Counted from the first letter of the stretch, positions 40,215 through 50,412 are shown. The stretch is 64,000 bases of DNA from Orientallactaga sibirica (GCA_036365145.1 JAEOAD010000031.1:6606001-6670000), one strand, 5' to 3'. Made by a program: numbers and translations. The notes: a model not told the origin generated them from the letters alone.

Positions 40215-40800
40215 TTTCAGAAACTTCTAAAGGGGCCCAAGGAGAAACAGGTTTCAGATAGCTGCTCCTGAAACAAGAGTCTCCCTTCATCAAAATGTCG
40301 ACTCCCCTGTCTATAAAGCCATGAGAAGGGAACTTCTCAGATAAAGAAGTAAGCCAAAAATCCAGCAAAGCTTCCATCTCCAATTCCTGAGAGTTCTCTA
40401 AGGACCCTGCGCCTCTCCCATGTAAGTTGGCTCGATGGGTTCAAGAGTTGAAATGTCTTGGTCAAGGTCACACAGTTGAAAATATGGAGCTTGGGAACTC
40501 CAACCCACTAGTGTCTGAACACCTGGCAGGGCAGGAACTAGGCTCTGGAGCCTGTTGAGACACAAGCAGGAAGTAGGGAGAATGTGGGGAAGAGGCTGGG
40601 CAGCCACCCAAAGGGCTGGAGCTGTGACTCTATTCCTTGGATCCCATGAGTGCTCCAGGGAATCAAGCAGAGGAGTTCCAGGCTGGTCCCTCACTCTCCA
40701 GATTCTGATGGCCTACCAAGATCTTATCTATTTTTTTCATATAACAAAAATGTTTTATTTATTTATTTTTGAGGCAAGCCCAACTGACTGGCCTTTTTAA
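40215..40800. other. Single-copy DNA with a MIR-like piece
   Basis: TTGAAATGTCTTGGTCAAGGTC followed by ACACAGTTGAAAATATGGAG near 40450-40490 resembles the plus-strand MIR 3' core. The remainder is unrecognised. Confidence 0.45.
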
Positions 40801-40802
40801 AA

Positions 40803-41032
40803 AAAAGATATTTTTATTTATTTATTTGAGAGAGAGATACAGAAATAGGCAGGGAGAGAGAGAAAGAGAGGGAGGGGGAGAGAATGGGCACATCAGGGCC
40901 TCCAGCCACTGCAAACAAACTCCAAATGCATGAACCCCTTGTGCATCTGGCTTACATGGGTCCTGGGAATTTAACCTGGGTCCTTTGGCTTTGCAGGCAA
41001 GTGCCTTAACAGCTAAGACATCTTTCCAGCCC
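40803..41032 (-). repeat. B2-type SINE
   Basis: (TTTA)n, a long GA/GGA region, CACTGCAAACAAACTCCAAA and AGACATCTTTCCAGCCC. Confidence 0.93.
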
Positions 41033-41041
41033 TGGTCTATT

Positions 41042-41265
41042 ATTTTATGAGAGAGCGAGAGCAACAGTGAAAGCAAAGGAGAAAGAGAGAGAATTGGTGT
41101 GCCAGGGCCTCCCACCACTGTAACTGAACTCCAGAGGCATGCGCTACCTTGTGCACATGTGTGACCTTACACATGCGTCACCTTTGTGCATCTGGCTCAC
41201 GTGGGATCTGGGAGACTCGAACATGGGTCCACCTTTGTGCATCTGCTAAGTCATCTCTCCACGCT
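41042..41265 (-). repeat. B2-type SINE, long subfamily, rearranged end
   Basis: Contains the long-form middle (GCACATGTGTGACCTTACACA). The promoter half is abnormal: after CGAACATGGGTCC it repeats the upstream CACCTTTGTGCATCTG before CTAAGTCATCTCTCCA, so part of the head has been replaced. Confidence 0.85.
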
Positions 41266-41271
41266 TTGTTT

Positions 41272-41392
41272 ATTTTTTTTTTTTTTTTTTTTTGGATCTG
41301 GGAGACTCAACATGACCTGGGTCCTTAGGCTTCAGGGTGGCCTCAAAGCGATCCTCCTACCTCTTTAACTGGGATTAAGTCATCTCTCCAGC
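41272..41392 (-). repeat. Mosaic of B1-type and B2-type SINE segments
   Basis: After a poly-T come alternating pieces in the linear order of both elements. B2: GGATCTGGGAGACTC; B1: GACCTGG; B2: GTCCTTAGGCTT; B1: CAGGGTGGCCTCAAA and GCGATCCTCCTACCTCT; B2: TTAACT; B1: GGGATTAA; B2: AGTCATCTCTCCAGCTC. Each junction is short. This could be repeated template switching or a consensus error in the assembly. Confidence 0.75.
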
Positions 41393-41399
41393 TCTCTTT

Positions 41400-41592
41400 G
41401 TTTATTTTTATTTAACTTGTTGGTTGCCCGTGTGTGTGGTGTGCATATGTACGCGGGCATGCATCGCATAACTGCTGTCTTCAGGAGCATCATCTTCCTC
41501 CACTGGTCTGCATTGTTTCTAACACCGGTTCAAGTCAGGTTCTTAGGCTCTGGAGGCAAGCACTTTACCACTGAGTAAATCTCCTCTACTGA
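41400..41592 (-). repeat. Old composite SINE (GT-rich type), truncated
   Basis: GTGTGTGTGGTGTGCATATG lead and an end of TTCTTAGGCTCTGGAGGCAAG then CACTTTACCACTGAG. The middle is mostly lost. Confidence 0.55.
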
Positions 41593-41649
41593 GTGATAAT
41601 GATGGGCAATCCAGAGCTTTGTGGACTGAGGCCCTGGCGGGGGTGGGGG

Positions 41650-41872
41650 TGGGGGGAGGCGGGGGAGTAGCTCAGGTAGTAGAGTGCTTGCCAACATGTA
41701 TGACAATCTGGGTTCCATTCCCAGAAGTGCATGCACCGTGTGTGGTAGCACATGTCTGTAATTCTAGCATTTGGGAGGTGCAGCCAGGAGTATCAGAAAG
41801 TTCAAGGTCTTCCTCATCAGCTACATAGTTGAAACCCGGTCTCAAAAAAAAAAAAAAAAAAAAAAAAAAAAT
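41650..41872 (+). repeat. B4-type (ID + B1) SINE
   Basis: ID half GGAGTAGCTCAGGTAGTAGAG, then GGTTCCATTCCCAGAAG. B1 half CGTGTGTGGTAGCACATGTC to CCGGTCTCAAA and a 28-base A tail. A G-rich tract (41637-41665) precedes it. Confidence 0.85.
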
Positions 41873-42644
41873 AAATACATAAATAAATGAAATTTGAAAT
41901 ATCTTTGAAAGCAATTCTTAAATGCATACACATCTGCATGCCGACATACATACCAAATGCATACAGGCTTCTAATTAGTTCTGCTGTCGGCTGCCCACCT
42001 GCCACCCCATGGTAGTGACCAAGAAAACCCCGCGATGCTAAAAGTCGAATGAGTAATGTACACCGTTAAGTGCATATCCCGTGTCACGCCCCCCCCCCCG
42101 CCACACACACACACATACACCGCCTTGCGCCAGGGTAGGACCGGGTCTTTAACTTTTACCGGGGTCTGTGCAGGCGTTCACCTCCACACTGCCGTGCATG
42201 GGACCGGTTGTGCCCCTGCCTCAGGAGTCATTGAATGGCACTGCTTCGAGCCCGCGCAGGCGCGGCGGAGAGGCGGGGCCTCTAGTGATCCTCCTCCCCG
42301 GAAAGTCGCCACCGACTCCAGAGCGCGGCCCCGGGACCCTCTCAGCTCCGAACTCGCAGCCACCCAGAACCCTCCCAAACCTAAACCCGAGCCGCGCTGT
42401 AGCGCAAGTGCCCTCGCTTTCGGGAAGTCTGACCTCCATTCTTGCATTCGCTCTGGGCCACTTCACTGCGCCACCTGCACCCTCAATCTTCCCCATCCTC
42501 CCGGGGATGCGCGGCACCCACTGGGCGCAGGGTCACGGGCGGTTTCGCTGGCTGGTCGTGCGTGCTCCCGGGCCTTAAGCTCCCCCTGCTGGCGCCCGTA
42601 GTAACGACCCAAGCCTTCATAGACTCAGAAAGCCTATTAATTCA
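41873..42644. other. Single-copy DNA with CpG-rich block
   Basis: The first part is AT-rich. From about 42120 to 42600 CpGs are frequent, and the block ends with a CTCF-like motif. A C-run and CA tract lie at 42086-42115. Overlapping frames on both strands (42056-42601 plus, 42178-42517 minus) follow the GC content and show no domain. Confidence 0.45.
42580..42596 (-). promoter_or_regulatory. CTCF-like motif
   Basis: On the minus strand GGCGCCAGCAGGGGGAGC contains CCAGCAGGGGGAGC, one mismatch from CCASYAGRKGGCRS. Confidence 0.5.
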
Positions 42645-42735
42645 TGCATTTATTCCCCCCACTGTTGGGAATGAAACTCAGAGCTTGGCTCTTGCAAGGC
42701 AAGTGCTCTACCGCTCAGCTACACCTCAACCCTGA
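42645..42735 (-). repeat. ID SINE
   Basis: TTGGGAATGAAACTCAGAGC, GCAAGGCAAGTGCTCTACCG and CTCAGCTACACCTCAACCC: a reverse ID with clear box complements. Confidence 0.85.
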
Positions 42736-42938
42736 AATCTTAAAACTTCAAGGGACTCTCTGATTATCCTGTGTATTCTCCACCCCATCCCTGCCCCCTG
42801 CCACACCCAAAGTAACCCATGAGATGCTGCCTGGTACTTTCCCACAACTTTATTCCGAATGCAGGCGAAATGACAAATGCTCTCATTTTCCCAATAAATA
42901 CTTACTGAGCACCCTAATATTAAATGCCATGGCTCACA

Positions 42939-43085
42939 CTGATGGAGCACTTACTGAATGTTGGGCTTGTTCATGTGCATCAGTACATTCAACCCTCTCA
43001 ACAACTCCAACCGGATGGTACTGTTACCAGCCCCATTTTCCTGTGGAAGACACCTAAGCCGAAAGAGTCATGTCAAATGTTACAC
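42939..43085 (+). repeat. MIR SINE
   Basis: GATGGAGCACTTACTGAATG, CATTCAACCCTCTCAACAAC, CAGCCCCATTTTCCTGTGGA and ACACCTAAGCCGAAAGAG keep the MIR order. Confidence 0.72.
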
Positions 43086-43098
43086 AAAACTGGAAAGG

Positions 43099-43322
43099 GG
43101 GCTGGAGAAATGGCTTAGCTGTTAAGGTGCTTGCTTGTGAAGCCTAAAGACCCATGTTCGACTCTCCAGATCCCACCTAAGTCAGATGTACAAAAGTGAG
43201 GCAAGGTCACACATGCCCACTTGATGGCACAGGTGTCTGGAGTTCAACTGCAGTGACTGAGACCCTACTATGCCAATTCTGTCTCTCTCTGTGTCTCTGC
43301 CTCTATCTCAAAAATAAAAATA
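43099..43322 (+). repeat. B2-type SINE, long subfamily
   Basis: GGGCTGGAGAAATGGCTTAGC head and the middle segment GTGAGGCAAGGTCACACATGC. Confidence 0.92.
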
Positions 43323-43338
43323 AAAATAGGGCCTGTTG

Positions 43339-43497
43339 GCCAGGTGTGGTGGTACATGCCTTTAATTCCAGCACTCAGTAGGCAGAGGTAGGAGGATCAG
43401 CATGAATTCAAGGCCACCCTGAGACTACAGAGTGAATTCCAGGTCAGCCTGGGCTAGAGCAAGACCCTACCTCGAAAAACGAACAAACAAACAAAAA
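43339..43497 (+). repeat. B1-type SINE
   Basis: GGCCAGGTGTGGTGGTACATG head, complete body and an AAAC-rich tail. Confidence 0.95.
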
Positions 43498-43500
43498 TAC

Positions 43501-43713
43501 AGGCTGGAGGGATGGATTCGCGGTTAAGGCATTTGACTGCAAAGCCAAAGGACCCAGGTTCAATTGCCCAGGACCCACGTTAGCCAGATGCACAAGGGGT
43601 GCAGACACATGTGCCACCTCGTGCATCTGGCTTACATAGGTACTGTGGAATCTAACCTGGGTCCTTAGGCTTTGCAGGCAAGCACTTTAACAGCTGTGCC
43701 ATCTCTCCAGCAC
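43501..43713. repeat. Fold-back B2-type SINE (inverted half-copies)
   Basis: A plus-strand promoter half (GGCTGGAGGGATGGATTCG ... TAGCCAGATGCACAAGG, to 43597) is followed after about 20 bp by a minus-strand promoter half (CGTGCATCTGGCTTACATAGG ... GTGCCATCTCTCCAGC). The arms, about 93 bp each, are imperfect reverse complements, so transcripts could fold into a hairpin. Confidence 0.9.
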
Positions 43714-43726
43714 TGAAAAAAAGTGG

Positions 43727-43872
43727 GTTTTTTTCCAGGTAGGGTCTCTCTCTAGCCCAGGCTGACCTGGAATTCACTATGTAGTCTCAGGGTGGCCTCG
43801 AACTCACAGCAATCCTCCTACCTCTGCCTCCTGAATGCTGGGATTAAAGACATGTTCCACCATACCCAGCCA
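43727..43872 (-). repeat. B1-type SINE
   Basis: TTTTTTTCCAGGTAGGGTCTC to ACCATACCCAGCC. Confidence 0.94.
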
Positions 43873-43968
43873 ATAAAAATGTTTTGAACCTAGGTTGGTT
43901 CCAGATCCTAGGCCCCCACTGCTATATTACATTAAGCAACACTGGTTTAAAAAAAAAAAAAAAAACAA

Positions 43969-44155
43969 AGGGCTGGAGAGATGGCTTAGTGGAACAGGCA
44001 CTTGCCTCCAAAGCCAAAGGACCCAGGTTTGATTCCCCAAGACCCATGTAAGCCAGATGCACAAAGCAGCGCATGTGTCTGGAGTTTGTTTGCAGCAGCT
44101 GGCACACCTGATTTTCTCTCTTGCTCAGTTAAATAAATAAGAGCAAAAAAATGTT
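43969..44155 (+). repeat. B2-type SINE
   Basis: A complete head behind a poly-A run. Deletion in the middle after TTTGCAGCAGCTGGC; short tail. Confidence 0.92.
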
Positions 44156-44179
44156 TTAAAAATGAAAACAAATGTTTCA

Positions 44180-44312
44180 TTTCTGTGAGGATTCCAGCAC
44201 ACAGGAGGCAGAGGCAAGAGGACCACTGCAAGTTCAAGACCAACTTGGTCTACATAGTGAGTTCCAGGCCAACTAGGGCTACATGGCAAGATCCTGTCTC
44301 AAAAACAAAAAA
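44180..44312 (+). repeat. B1-type SINE, old, 5' truncated
   Basis: GGATTCCAGCACACAGGAGG to GATCCTGTCTCAAAAAC. Confidence 0.8.
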
Positions 44313-44955
44313 AATTGAAAAACATGACATTGGAAGTGCCTTCAAAGTACCTCAAGTTAATCCTGTGTATTTTTTTTTTCTACAAAAAGAAAAAAGGTGA
44401 GTGTTTTATCTAGGGAGAGGTGTTTGGGTTTCTTGGTATGTGTTTGCTTGTGGTGTCAGCAGTTACAATAAGTAAGACGGTTACTCACATATCCAAGGGA
44501 AGACAGGGTTTAAAATTAAACATGCAAATGACTACCAGTTTTAAGACTGGCCTACCTCTCTTTGACATCCTTTGACCAAAGTGGAAGCATCACCCTATCC
44601 TTTGTTCCTAGGGACGTGAGTAGGCCCCAGCCACTGCCCTCACCATGGGCCTGTGCACATCTCTGGAGTGGACCAGAAGTGCTGTGGCAGAGTGAGTTAG
44701 GATAGGGTACTGTCAAGAGAAAGCCATGAACCCATGCCAGAGTCCAAGAATCTTAGAGTGGAGAGAAGCTTGGAAACAATCATTTATATGACATGGGGAC
44801 ATCTATGGTGCCACAAGTGCCTTCAAGACACAGGACATTAAATGGTTCAATCCATCCCCTCATACCAATATACCAATGTGGAAATGGGGTTATATGACTT
44901 TTCTCTCATGACTTGCATCCCAATACCTCAAACCAAAGTAATTGTGTGTGTACCC
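44313..44955. other. Single-copy block
   Basis: Contains an octamer-like ATGCAAAT near 44523 and two CTTTGAC repeats near 44560-44577, which resemble TCF/LEF core sites. No coding exon. Confidence 0.4.
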
Positions 44956-44959
44956 CCTT

Positions 44960-45061
44960 ATGACTCTAGGTCCCTTTGAAGATAGGCTTGTGTTACCACT
45001 GTGTTCCAAGCCCTATGCACAGGGTCTGACACAGAGCAGGAGTTGGATTAATAAATACTTC
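44960..45061 (+). repeat. L2-like LINE 3' fragment
   Basis: CTAGGTCCCTTTGAAGATAGG, AGGGTCTGACACAGAGCAGG and AGTTGGATTAATAAATACTT follow the common order of an ancient L2 3' end. Confidence 0.6.
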
Positions 45062-47090
45062 CCCCCACAACATCAGACTGTTGGTCATCCCATCCGTATT
45101 TAGATCTTCATAAAAATGGTATATTCACTGCTTCTTCCTCGATTTGAGTCCCCTGGTTGTCAGTCCAAAGGCTGGATTCTGCCTTCTACACACTCCTAGT
45201 CTGGGCTGAGCAGCACCCTCTGAGCTTGTTCTGCATCCCGGAAAAGGCTCCTGACTAGACCAGACAGCCACATGCCTGCTTTCTATCCTTGCAGCCCAAT
45301 TCCAGTGGGAAATCTGAAAAAGGGTGATTTCCTCTTCCCAAAGGGCATGGAAGACCCAACAAAGGCTCAAAGGAAAAGTGGGCCCACTTGGGAGCTGAGT
45401 GGACATAAAGTGTAGCTGGTTGGGGGATTATCTTGAGGCCTTCCTGCATGTGTGGTCATGAGGGTCTGCCCTGGGAATGTGATGGGGTGTTAGTGCTATA
45501 GTATTCCATAGTAGTTTCCTGAGTTTTCATGTGCCAGTGTGAGCTGAGGATGTGCACAGGTCCATACGTGCATGTGTACATCAATCAAACACAGGTTTGT
45601 CATGAACCAAGGCAGGAGTCCAGAAGCAAGATTGTATCCTGGGGAAGGAGGGGTGGGATCACCTTGTTGGAGAATGCCTTGTTGCCACGGGAGAGCTGGA
45701 GTTGCATGACCCTAAGGATGTCAGCACATACGTGAGTATCTGGGAGAATGAGTATGCTTACAAGCAAACCTCCGGGAGGGTGGCCTGTGTGGTTATGCAT
45801 GTACCCAGATACAAAGCCAAACTGTGGTGTGGCTCTATGTCTCGATGACAGTGTGTGTGGAGTGAGTGTCTATTTGCAATGACTTCCCTATCTGGTTCCA
45901 TGATACTATGGTCCTGCGCCAAGCTTGTATGATTCACGCATGTGTGTTTACAAGTAATCCCAAGCCTGTGTGTAAGTGATACGTGTTTGTATTTAGATGT
46001 TAAGTCATTTCTAAGTGAGGTCTGGATGACAGTGTGTTTATAGGCACACTCTAGCTTCCTGCCATGTCCCCCAAGCCCATGGCCATATGTGGGTCCTCTA
46101 TCACAAAGGCCAAACCAGGCAAGTCCTAGTTGGCTGGCTAAGTTCTTGGGAAAATGTGGATAGGTGACTGGTGTTTGCTGTCAACCTTGACCAACCTTTG
46201 TCTATTACCCACTCCCTGTGGCTCTGGCAGGACCTCAGTGGTCCCTGGTCACAGACTGCCTTCCCCATGGAGTCCCTTTAACTCACAGCCCCTTTTCCGG
46301 CCAGGGGCTGAGAGTTAGGGGATATTCATCTCGGGGAGTTTTTGTTCCGCCTCATGAAAAGCCTCAATGGCTGGGAATACCATTCTAATTACGGGGAAGC
46401 CCAGCTTATGTGGGGGACACAAAGGGCTGTGGTCTCATAGCAGCTCCTTCCATCCGTCAAATAAGGCTGTCTAATGACGGGGTGAGAGCTGTGAATGCCT
46501 AAAACAAACTCAAAAAGGAGGGAAAATAAAGCCACCGGGGGCTTAAAATATATTAAATTACCCTGAGTAGGAGCCATGGCTTTGCAGGCACTGGATGGAG
46601 AGGCTGGTGAGTCTGTAAGTCCCGCTATTCACGTGGGGGGAGAGGGGTCAGCAGGTCGGGGAGGGGGGCTCACAGAGGCCTAGCCCATTCTCATGCTAAC
46701 ACCGGGGACACGCTGCAGGCTTACTGGGCTGGAAAACAGAAATGAATTTGCTGTAATCCTCCTCCTCCCTCCGCAGGCCAGAAGCTTTGCCTAATTGCAG
46801 CCCTTACAGAGCCTGCTGGGTTTCAGCAAGGCCACACCCTGGAGCCAGCCCCCCTTGACTCCTCCCACCCTCTGACTCCTTCTTTGGGGCCCCTGGGTAT
46901 AAGTGGGCAACAGGGCTCATATGAAGGAACAAGAAAAGCAGGTAGTGGGGATCAGTGGGTGGGAGAGTGCCAGGGGCATGGGTGTGCCAAACACCCCTTC
47001 TTATTCACATTCACAGCTTCCCTTTACACACAAGCTCAGACTCAAATATCCCTTTACTCTGTCCTCCTCCTCTTTTTCTTTCTTTTTTTT
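45062..47090. other. Long single-copy block, conserved-non-coding-like core
   Basis: Two kilobases with no young repeats. The part 46300-46860 includes CTAATTACGGGG, CCATCCGTCAAATAAGGC, GGCTTAAAATATATTAAATTACC and TTGCCTAATTGCAGCCC, a run of homeodomain-type cores. No splice-bounded frame or domain is seen. Confidence 0.4.
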
Positions 47091-47092
47091 TT

Positions 47093-47202
47093 CTTTTGAG
47101 GCAGAATCTCATTAAGTAGTTCAGACTGGCCTCAAATATACAATCTTCCTGCTTCAGCCTCCTGGTACTGGGATGACAAGTGTGAGCCACCATGCCAGGT
47201 TC
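47093..47202 (-). repeat. B1-type SINE, old
   Basis: TTTTGAGGCAGAATCTCATTAAG to GAGCCACCATGCCAGG. Confidence 0.78.
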
Positions 47203-47282
47203 CCACATACAGGCACCCACAGAGTCCTTTAAAATCTCCATGACAGAGGGGGACACATTCAAGGGCTGCCTCCTAAACATGA

Positions 47283-47283
<1 letters not shown>

Positions 47284-47322
<39 letters not shown>
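47284..47322. repeat. (CA)n microsatellite
   Basis: About 19 uninterrupted CA units. Confidence 0.96.
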
Positions 47323-47324
<2 letters not shown>

Positions 47325-47510
47325 CTTTAGACATGCCCCCAGAAGTAATGCCCTGGTCCAATTTCAGTGTTTCACAGTGGAAGATGTTGAAACTCAGATG
47401 ACAGTTAAATAATGATCCTTTCCAGCCTTAGCTGAGTCAGTACTGTTTCTAACTGGACCTGGGAGAAGGTCACCTCCTGCCACGAAGGGAATGCTTGAGT
47501 TGGTCATGGG

Positions 47511-47614
47511 GTGGCCACCTGTCATCCCCACACAAAGAGGTTGAGGCAAGAGTATCATGAGTTCAAAGCCAGCCTGGTTTACATACTGATACACTGTGCA
47601 AAAAAAAAAAAAAA
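47511..47614 (+). repeat. B1-type SINE, old
   Basis: GTGGCCACCTGTCATCCCC, GAGTTCAAAGCCAGCCTGG and a poly-A end. The 5' head is lost. Confidence 0.72.
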
Positions 47615-47643
47615 TGACTGCTTGAACTAAATATTAATATTAG

Positions 47644-47804
47644 GCTGAGCGTGGTGGCGCACGCCTTTAATCCCAGCACTCAGGAGGCAGAGCTAAGAGG
47701 ATTGCCATGAGTTGGAGGCCACCCTGAAGCTACATAGTTCCAGGTCAGCCTGGGCTAGAGTAAGGCCCTACTTCGAAAAACAAAACAAAACAAACAAATA
47801 CATA
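47644..47804 (+). repeat. B1-type SINE, young
   Basis: GGCTGAGCGTGGTGGCGCACG body retaining CpGs, with an AAAC-rich tail. Confidence 0.95.
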
Positions 47805-48458
47805 TTAACGTTAATGTTCTAGGGGAAAAAAACAGCTCCGAATTAGGAGCCGTCTCAGGGAGTATGCTTTTTGCCCCTCCCTTGCCTAGACACACTTAGA
47901 TGTGAACACACAGCACACTTAACCATGACTCCCTTCGGTGGTCCTATGATTACAAAGTAGATCTGCTGGGAGCCATGGCCCATATCCTTGCAGGTCCTGT
48001 CCCGGTGAGGACGCCGTCCGTCTCTTCAAGCCTCGCTTCTGCGGCTTTGTCTATGCCCCTGTGCTGCTCTGGGACACAGTGATGTCAGGTGTGGCTCTGA
48101 ATCACGGAGCCCCACAGTGTGGCGCCAGGGACCCAGGAAAAGCATTCAAACGCGCTTCTCTCCCTGCCAGGGCGCCCTCTGCCGGCGCATCTAGAACTGG
48201 AGCACGCTGCAGGAGCGCTTCAGACGGCGAACTTGACCCGGCAGAGACCACAGTGAAACCTAGCTGCGCCGCAACTAGTTCTCAACTCCAAGTCCGTAGA
48301 GCCAGGGAATCGCTTGCCAGACTGGAACCAAGACCACGAAAGTTAACATAAACGGCGGAGGGAGCATGGGAGCCGCACAGCCTGGCCGCCCCTCTCCCCT
48401 AGCGTCCTCTAGGAATACCATCCTCCTCTCCATCCCCTCGCAGAGAACCAACGTATGG
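47805..48458. other. Single-copy DNA with CpG-rich block
   Basis: CpGs cluster at about 48005-48400. A CTCF-like motif lies at 48172-48185. The frame at 48061-48351 (96 aa) has no domain. Confidence 0.45.
48172..48185 (-). promoter_or_regulatory. CTCF-like motif
   Basis: The minus strand reads CCGGCAGAGGGCGC, matching CCASYAGRKGGCRS at all but one position. Confidence 0.55.
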
Positions 48459-48733
48459 GTTGGCTAAGAAGTGTGTCAACAGGCCGGGTGTGGTGGCTCA
48501 TGCCTTTTATCCCAGCCCTTGGGAGACAGAGATAGGCGGCGGATCGCTGTGAGTTCGAAGCCACCCTGAGAGTATATAGTGAATTCCAGGTCAGCCTGGG
48601 CGCTAAAGTGAGATCCTAACTCGGGGCGGGGGGAATGTGAAAACAAAAGTGCTGAAGGCCGTGGGCTTGAAGTCCATAAGGCTCCTCCCACACTCCACCA
48701 GAGCCAGTTCTGTTGCCTGGGGTGAGAGGCACC
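48459..48733. repeat. Duplicated unit, copy 1 (interrupted by B1)
   Basis: TTGGCTAAGAAGTGTG then, after an inserted B1, TGAAAACAAAAGTGCTGAAGG, GTGGGCTTGAAGTCCATAAG and ACTCCACCAGAGCCAGTTC. The same order, without the B1, recurs at 49846-49953. It may be a small local duplication or two copies of an unnamed repeat. Confidence 0.8.
48482..48633 (+). repeat. B1-type SINE inside a duplicated unit
   Basis: GGCCGGGTGTGGTGGCTCATG body with a G-rich tail. AAGTGTGTCAACA before it and AATGTGAAAACA after it give a diverged target duplication. Confidence 0.92.
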
Positions 48734-49845
48734 AGGAACCGGATCTGCACACTCGTGATCAACCGCAGTTGCGTTACCAACATGAGCCAGTTGGCCTCAT
48801 CCTGATGTGTCCAGGAGTGCCCTAGGCAGCCCCCCCAAAAAAAAAACAAGCCAGGGAAAAGCCCCAGAATGGGCAAGAATCTACTTCTTATCCACACCAG
48901 GAACAGAAGGCCAGGACACGCCCGCCCCTACAAGCCCTCAAGAGACTCAGGATCCGGGGACGACAAGCTCTACCTCCTGGCAAGGCTAAGCTGTTTCGTG
49001 GACCAAGAGAAGGAGATGTTGCAGGAGAAGAAGATCCCCCTCGGCTAGGTTTTCCCCAGCTGTGCTAAGTGGTGACTGGCATCATATGGGCAGAGCAGTG
49101 GTCTGGGAAAACAAAGGCAAATGGCTTTAAGATGAAGGCACTGTGTGTAGGCTGAGTTATTTCAGTGAAACAAAAGGGTTTAGGCAGAAAGAGGGGACAG
49201 GACTACAGATCTTTCCCCAACCTCTCTACTGGAGACCAAGAGCCAAAAAGGTGACACACCCATATCCAGTGGCCACAACTAACTCCCCAGGCAGGATGGC
49301 AGGAGGATGTGAGAGCCTTCAGTGGGTGCTCTCCATGTTCCGTCCCTGGTCTTTTATACCCACAACACCCTCCCTAGTTCTGGGCTAGTTTAGGGGTCTC
49401 TCCTGAGCTGCTTTTTTTTTTTTTTTTTCTGGGTTTATCTAAGCTTTCTTTTCCAGGCTTCTCAGTTCCAAGCCAAGTGGCATCCATTCTCCAGTCATAG
49501 AAATAGAAAACCTCCTGCAGTCACTCCTCCTCCGAGGACCAAGATGAGGGGAGGGGAGCATTGGAGAGGGTAGGCTGTAGCTGTGGAGAGATTTGGGGAC
49601 GGTGGTGATTTGAGCACAAGATACATCTGAAGAGAGGATCTAGCTCCTACCCTTCCAGTTAGCCGGAATCTCCACATCTCTCCAGTGTTTCCCAAACGAC
49701 TGGCCAGCCTTCAGGGTCTGGCTGGAGAAGGGACCAGCCCTGGAGCTGCCCCGTGGTATGCTCCCACTGGGTTCTACTCTTTCCTGGCCTTTGGAAAGAG
49801 GCTGGATCCACAAGGGACAGCTGGGATGTGAACCGAACCAAAGAC
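48734..49845. other. Single-copy DNA between duplicated units
   Basis: A poly-T of 18 lies at 49411-49428. No other repeat, exon or regulatory feature is recognised. Confidence 0.45.
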
Positions 49846-49953
49846 TTGGCTAAGAAGTGTGAAAACAGAGGTGCTAAAGGGCGTGGGCTTGAAGTCTGTA
49901 AGGCTCCTACCACACTCCACCACAGCCAGCTCTGTTGCTTGGGGAGGGAGGCC
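49846..49953. repeat. Duplicated unit, copy 2
   Basis: TTGGCTAAGAAGTGTGAAAAC, GTGGGCTTGAAGTCTGTAAG, ACTCCACCACAGCCAGCTC and TGTTGCTTGGGG match copy 1 in the same orientation with scattered substitutions. There is no SINE in this copy. Confidence 0.8.
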
Positions 49954-50408
49954 ACTTCAGGCATCCTACAGCAGCCAACCCTCCCTAATGGAAGCGCAAA
50001 CATCCATACCCTCTCAATACAAATGTACATGGTCAATGAATTCTAAAACTAGAATTTTCTCCAAACAAGATAGATAGAAATTCATGAGAAGCCATTCAGT
50101 TCCTGGACCTCGAGGTGGTGGGGTGGCCTGGGGAAAGGGACTTGCGAGATGGCCTGTGGAGCTGGAGGGACATCCCTTCACTGTGCCTTCCCTCCTGCTG
50201 CTGCTTGGTGCCAGAAACCTCACATCTTGTTTCCAGGGTTAGGTAGGCACTAAGCTGACTCCATGACAATGCAATCCAGCTAGGGCTGGAGACGCGCTAG
50301 GAGCCTCAAAGCAGAAAAGCCGGGGTTCTCCCAATGCAGAAGCCGCAGCAGTGGTCCAATTTGTAGCAGGGGGAAAAGAAAGTGGTAGGCCCAAAATATT
50401 TGAACTAT
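49954..50408. other. Single-copy intergenic DNA
   Basis: Nothing recognised on either strand. Confidence 0.45.
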
Positions 50409-50412
50409 TCTT

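Noticed and set aside
42056..42601. 181-aa plus-strand frame in the CpG-rich block
   Set aside because: Shadow frames of similar length exist in other phases and on the minus strand. No signal, domain or splice evidence.
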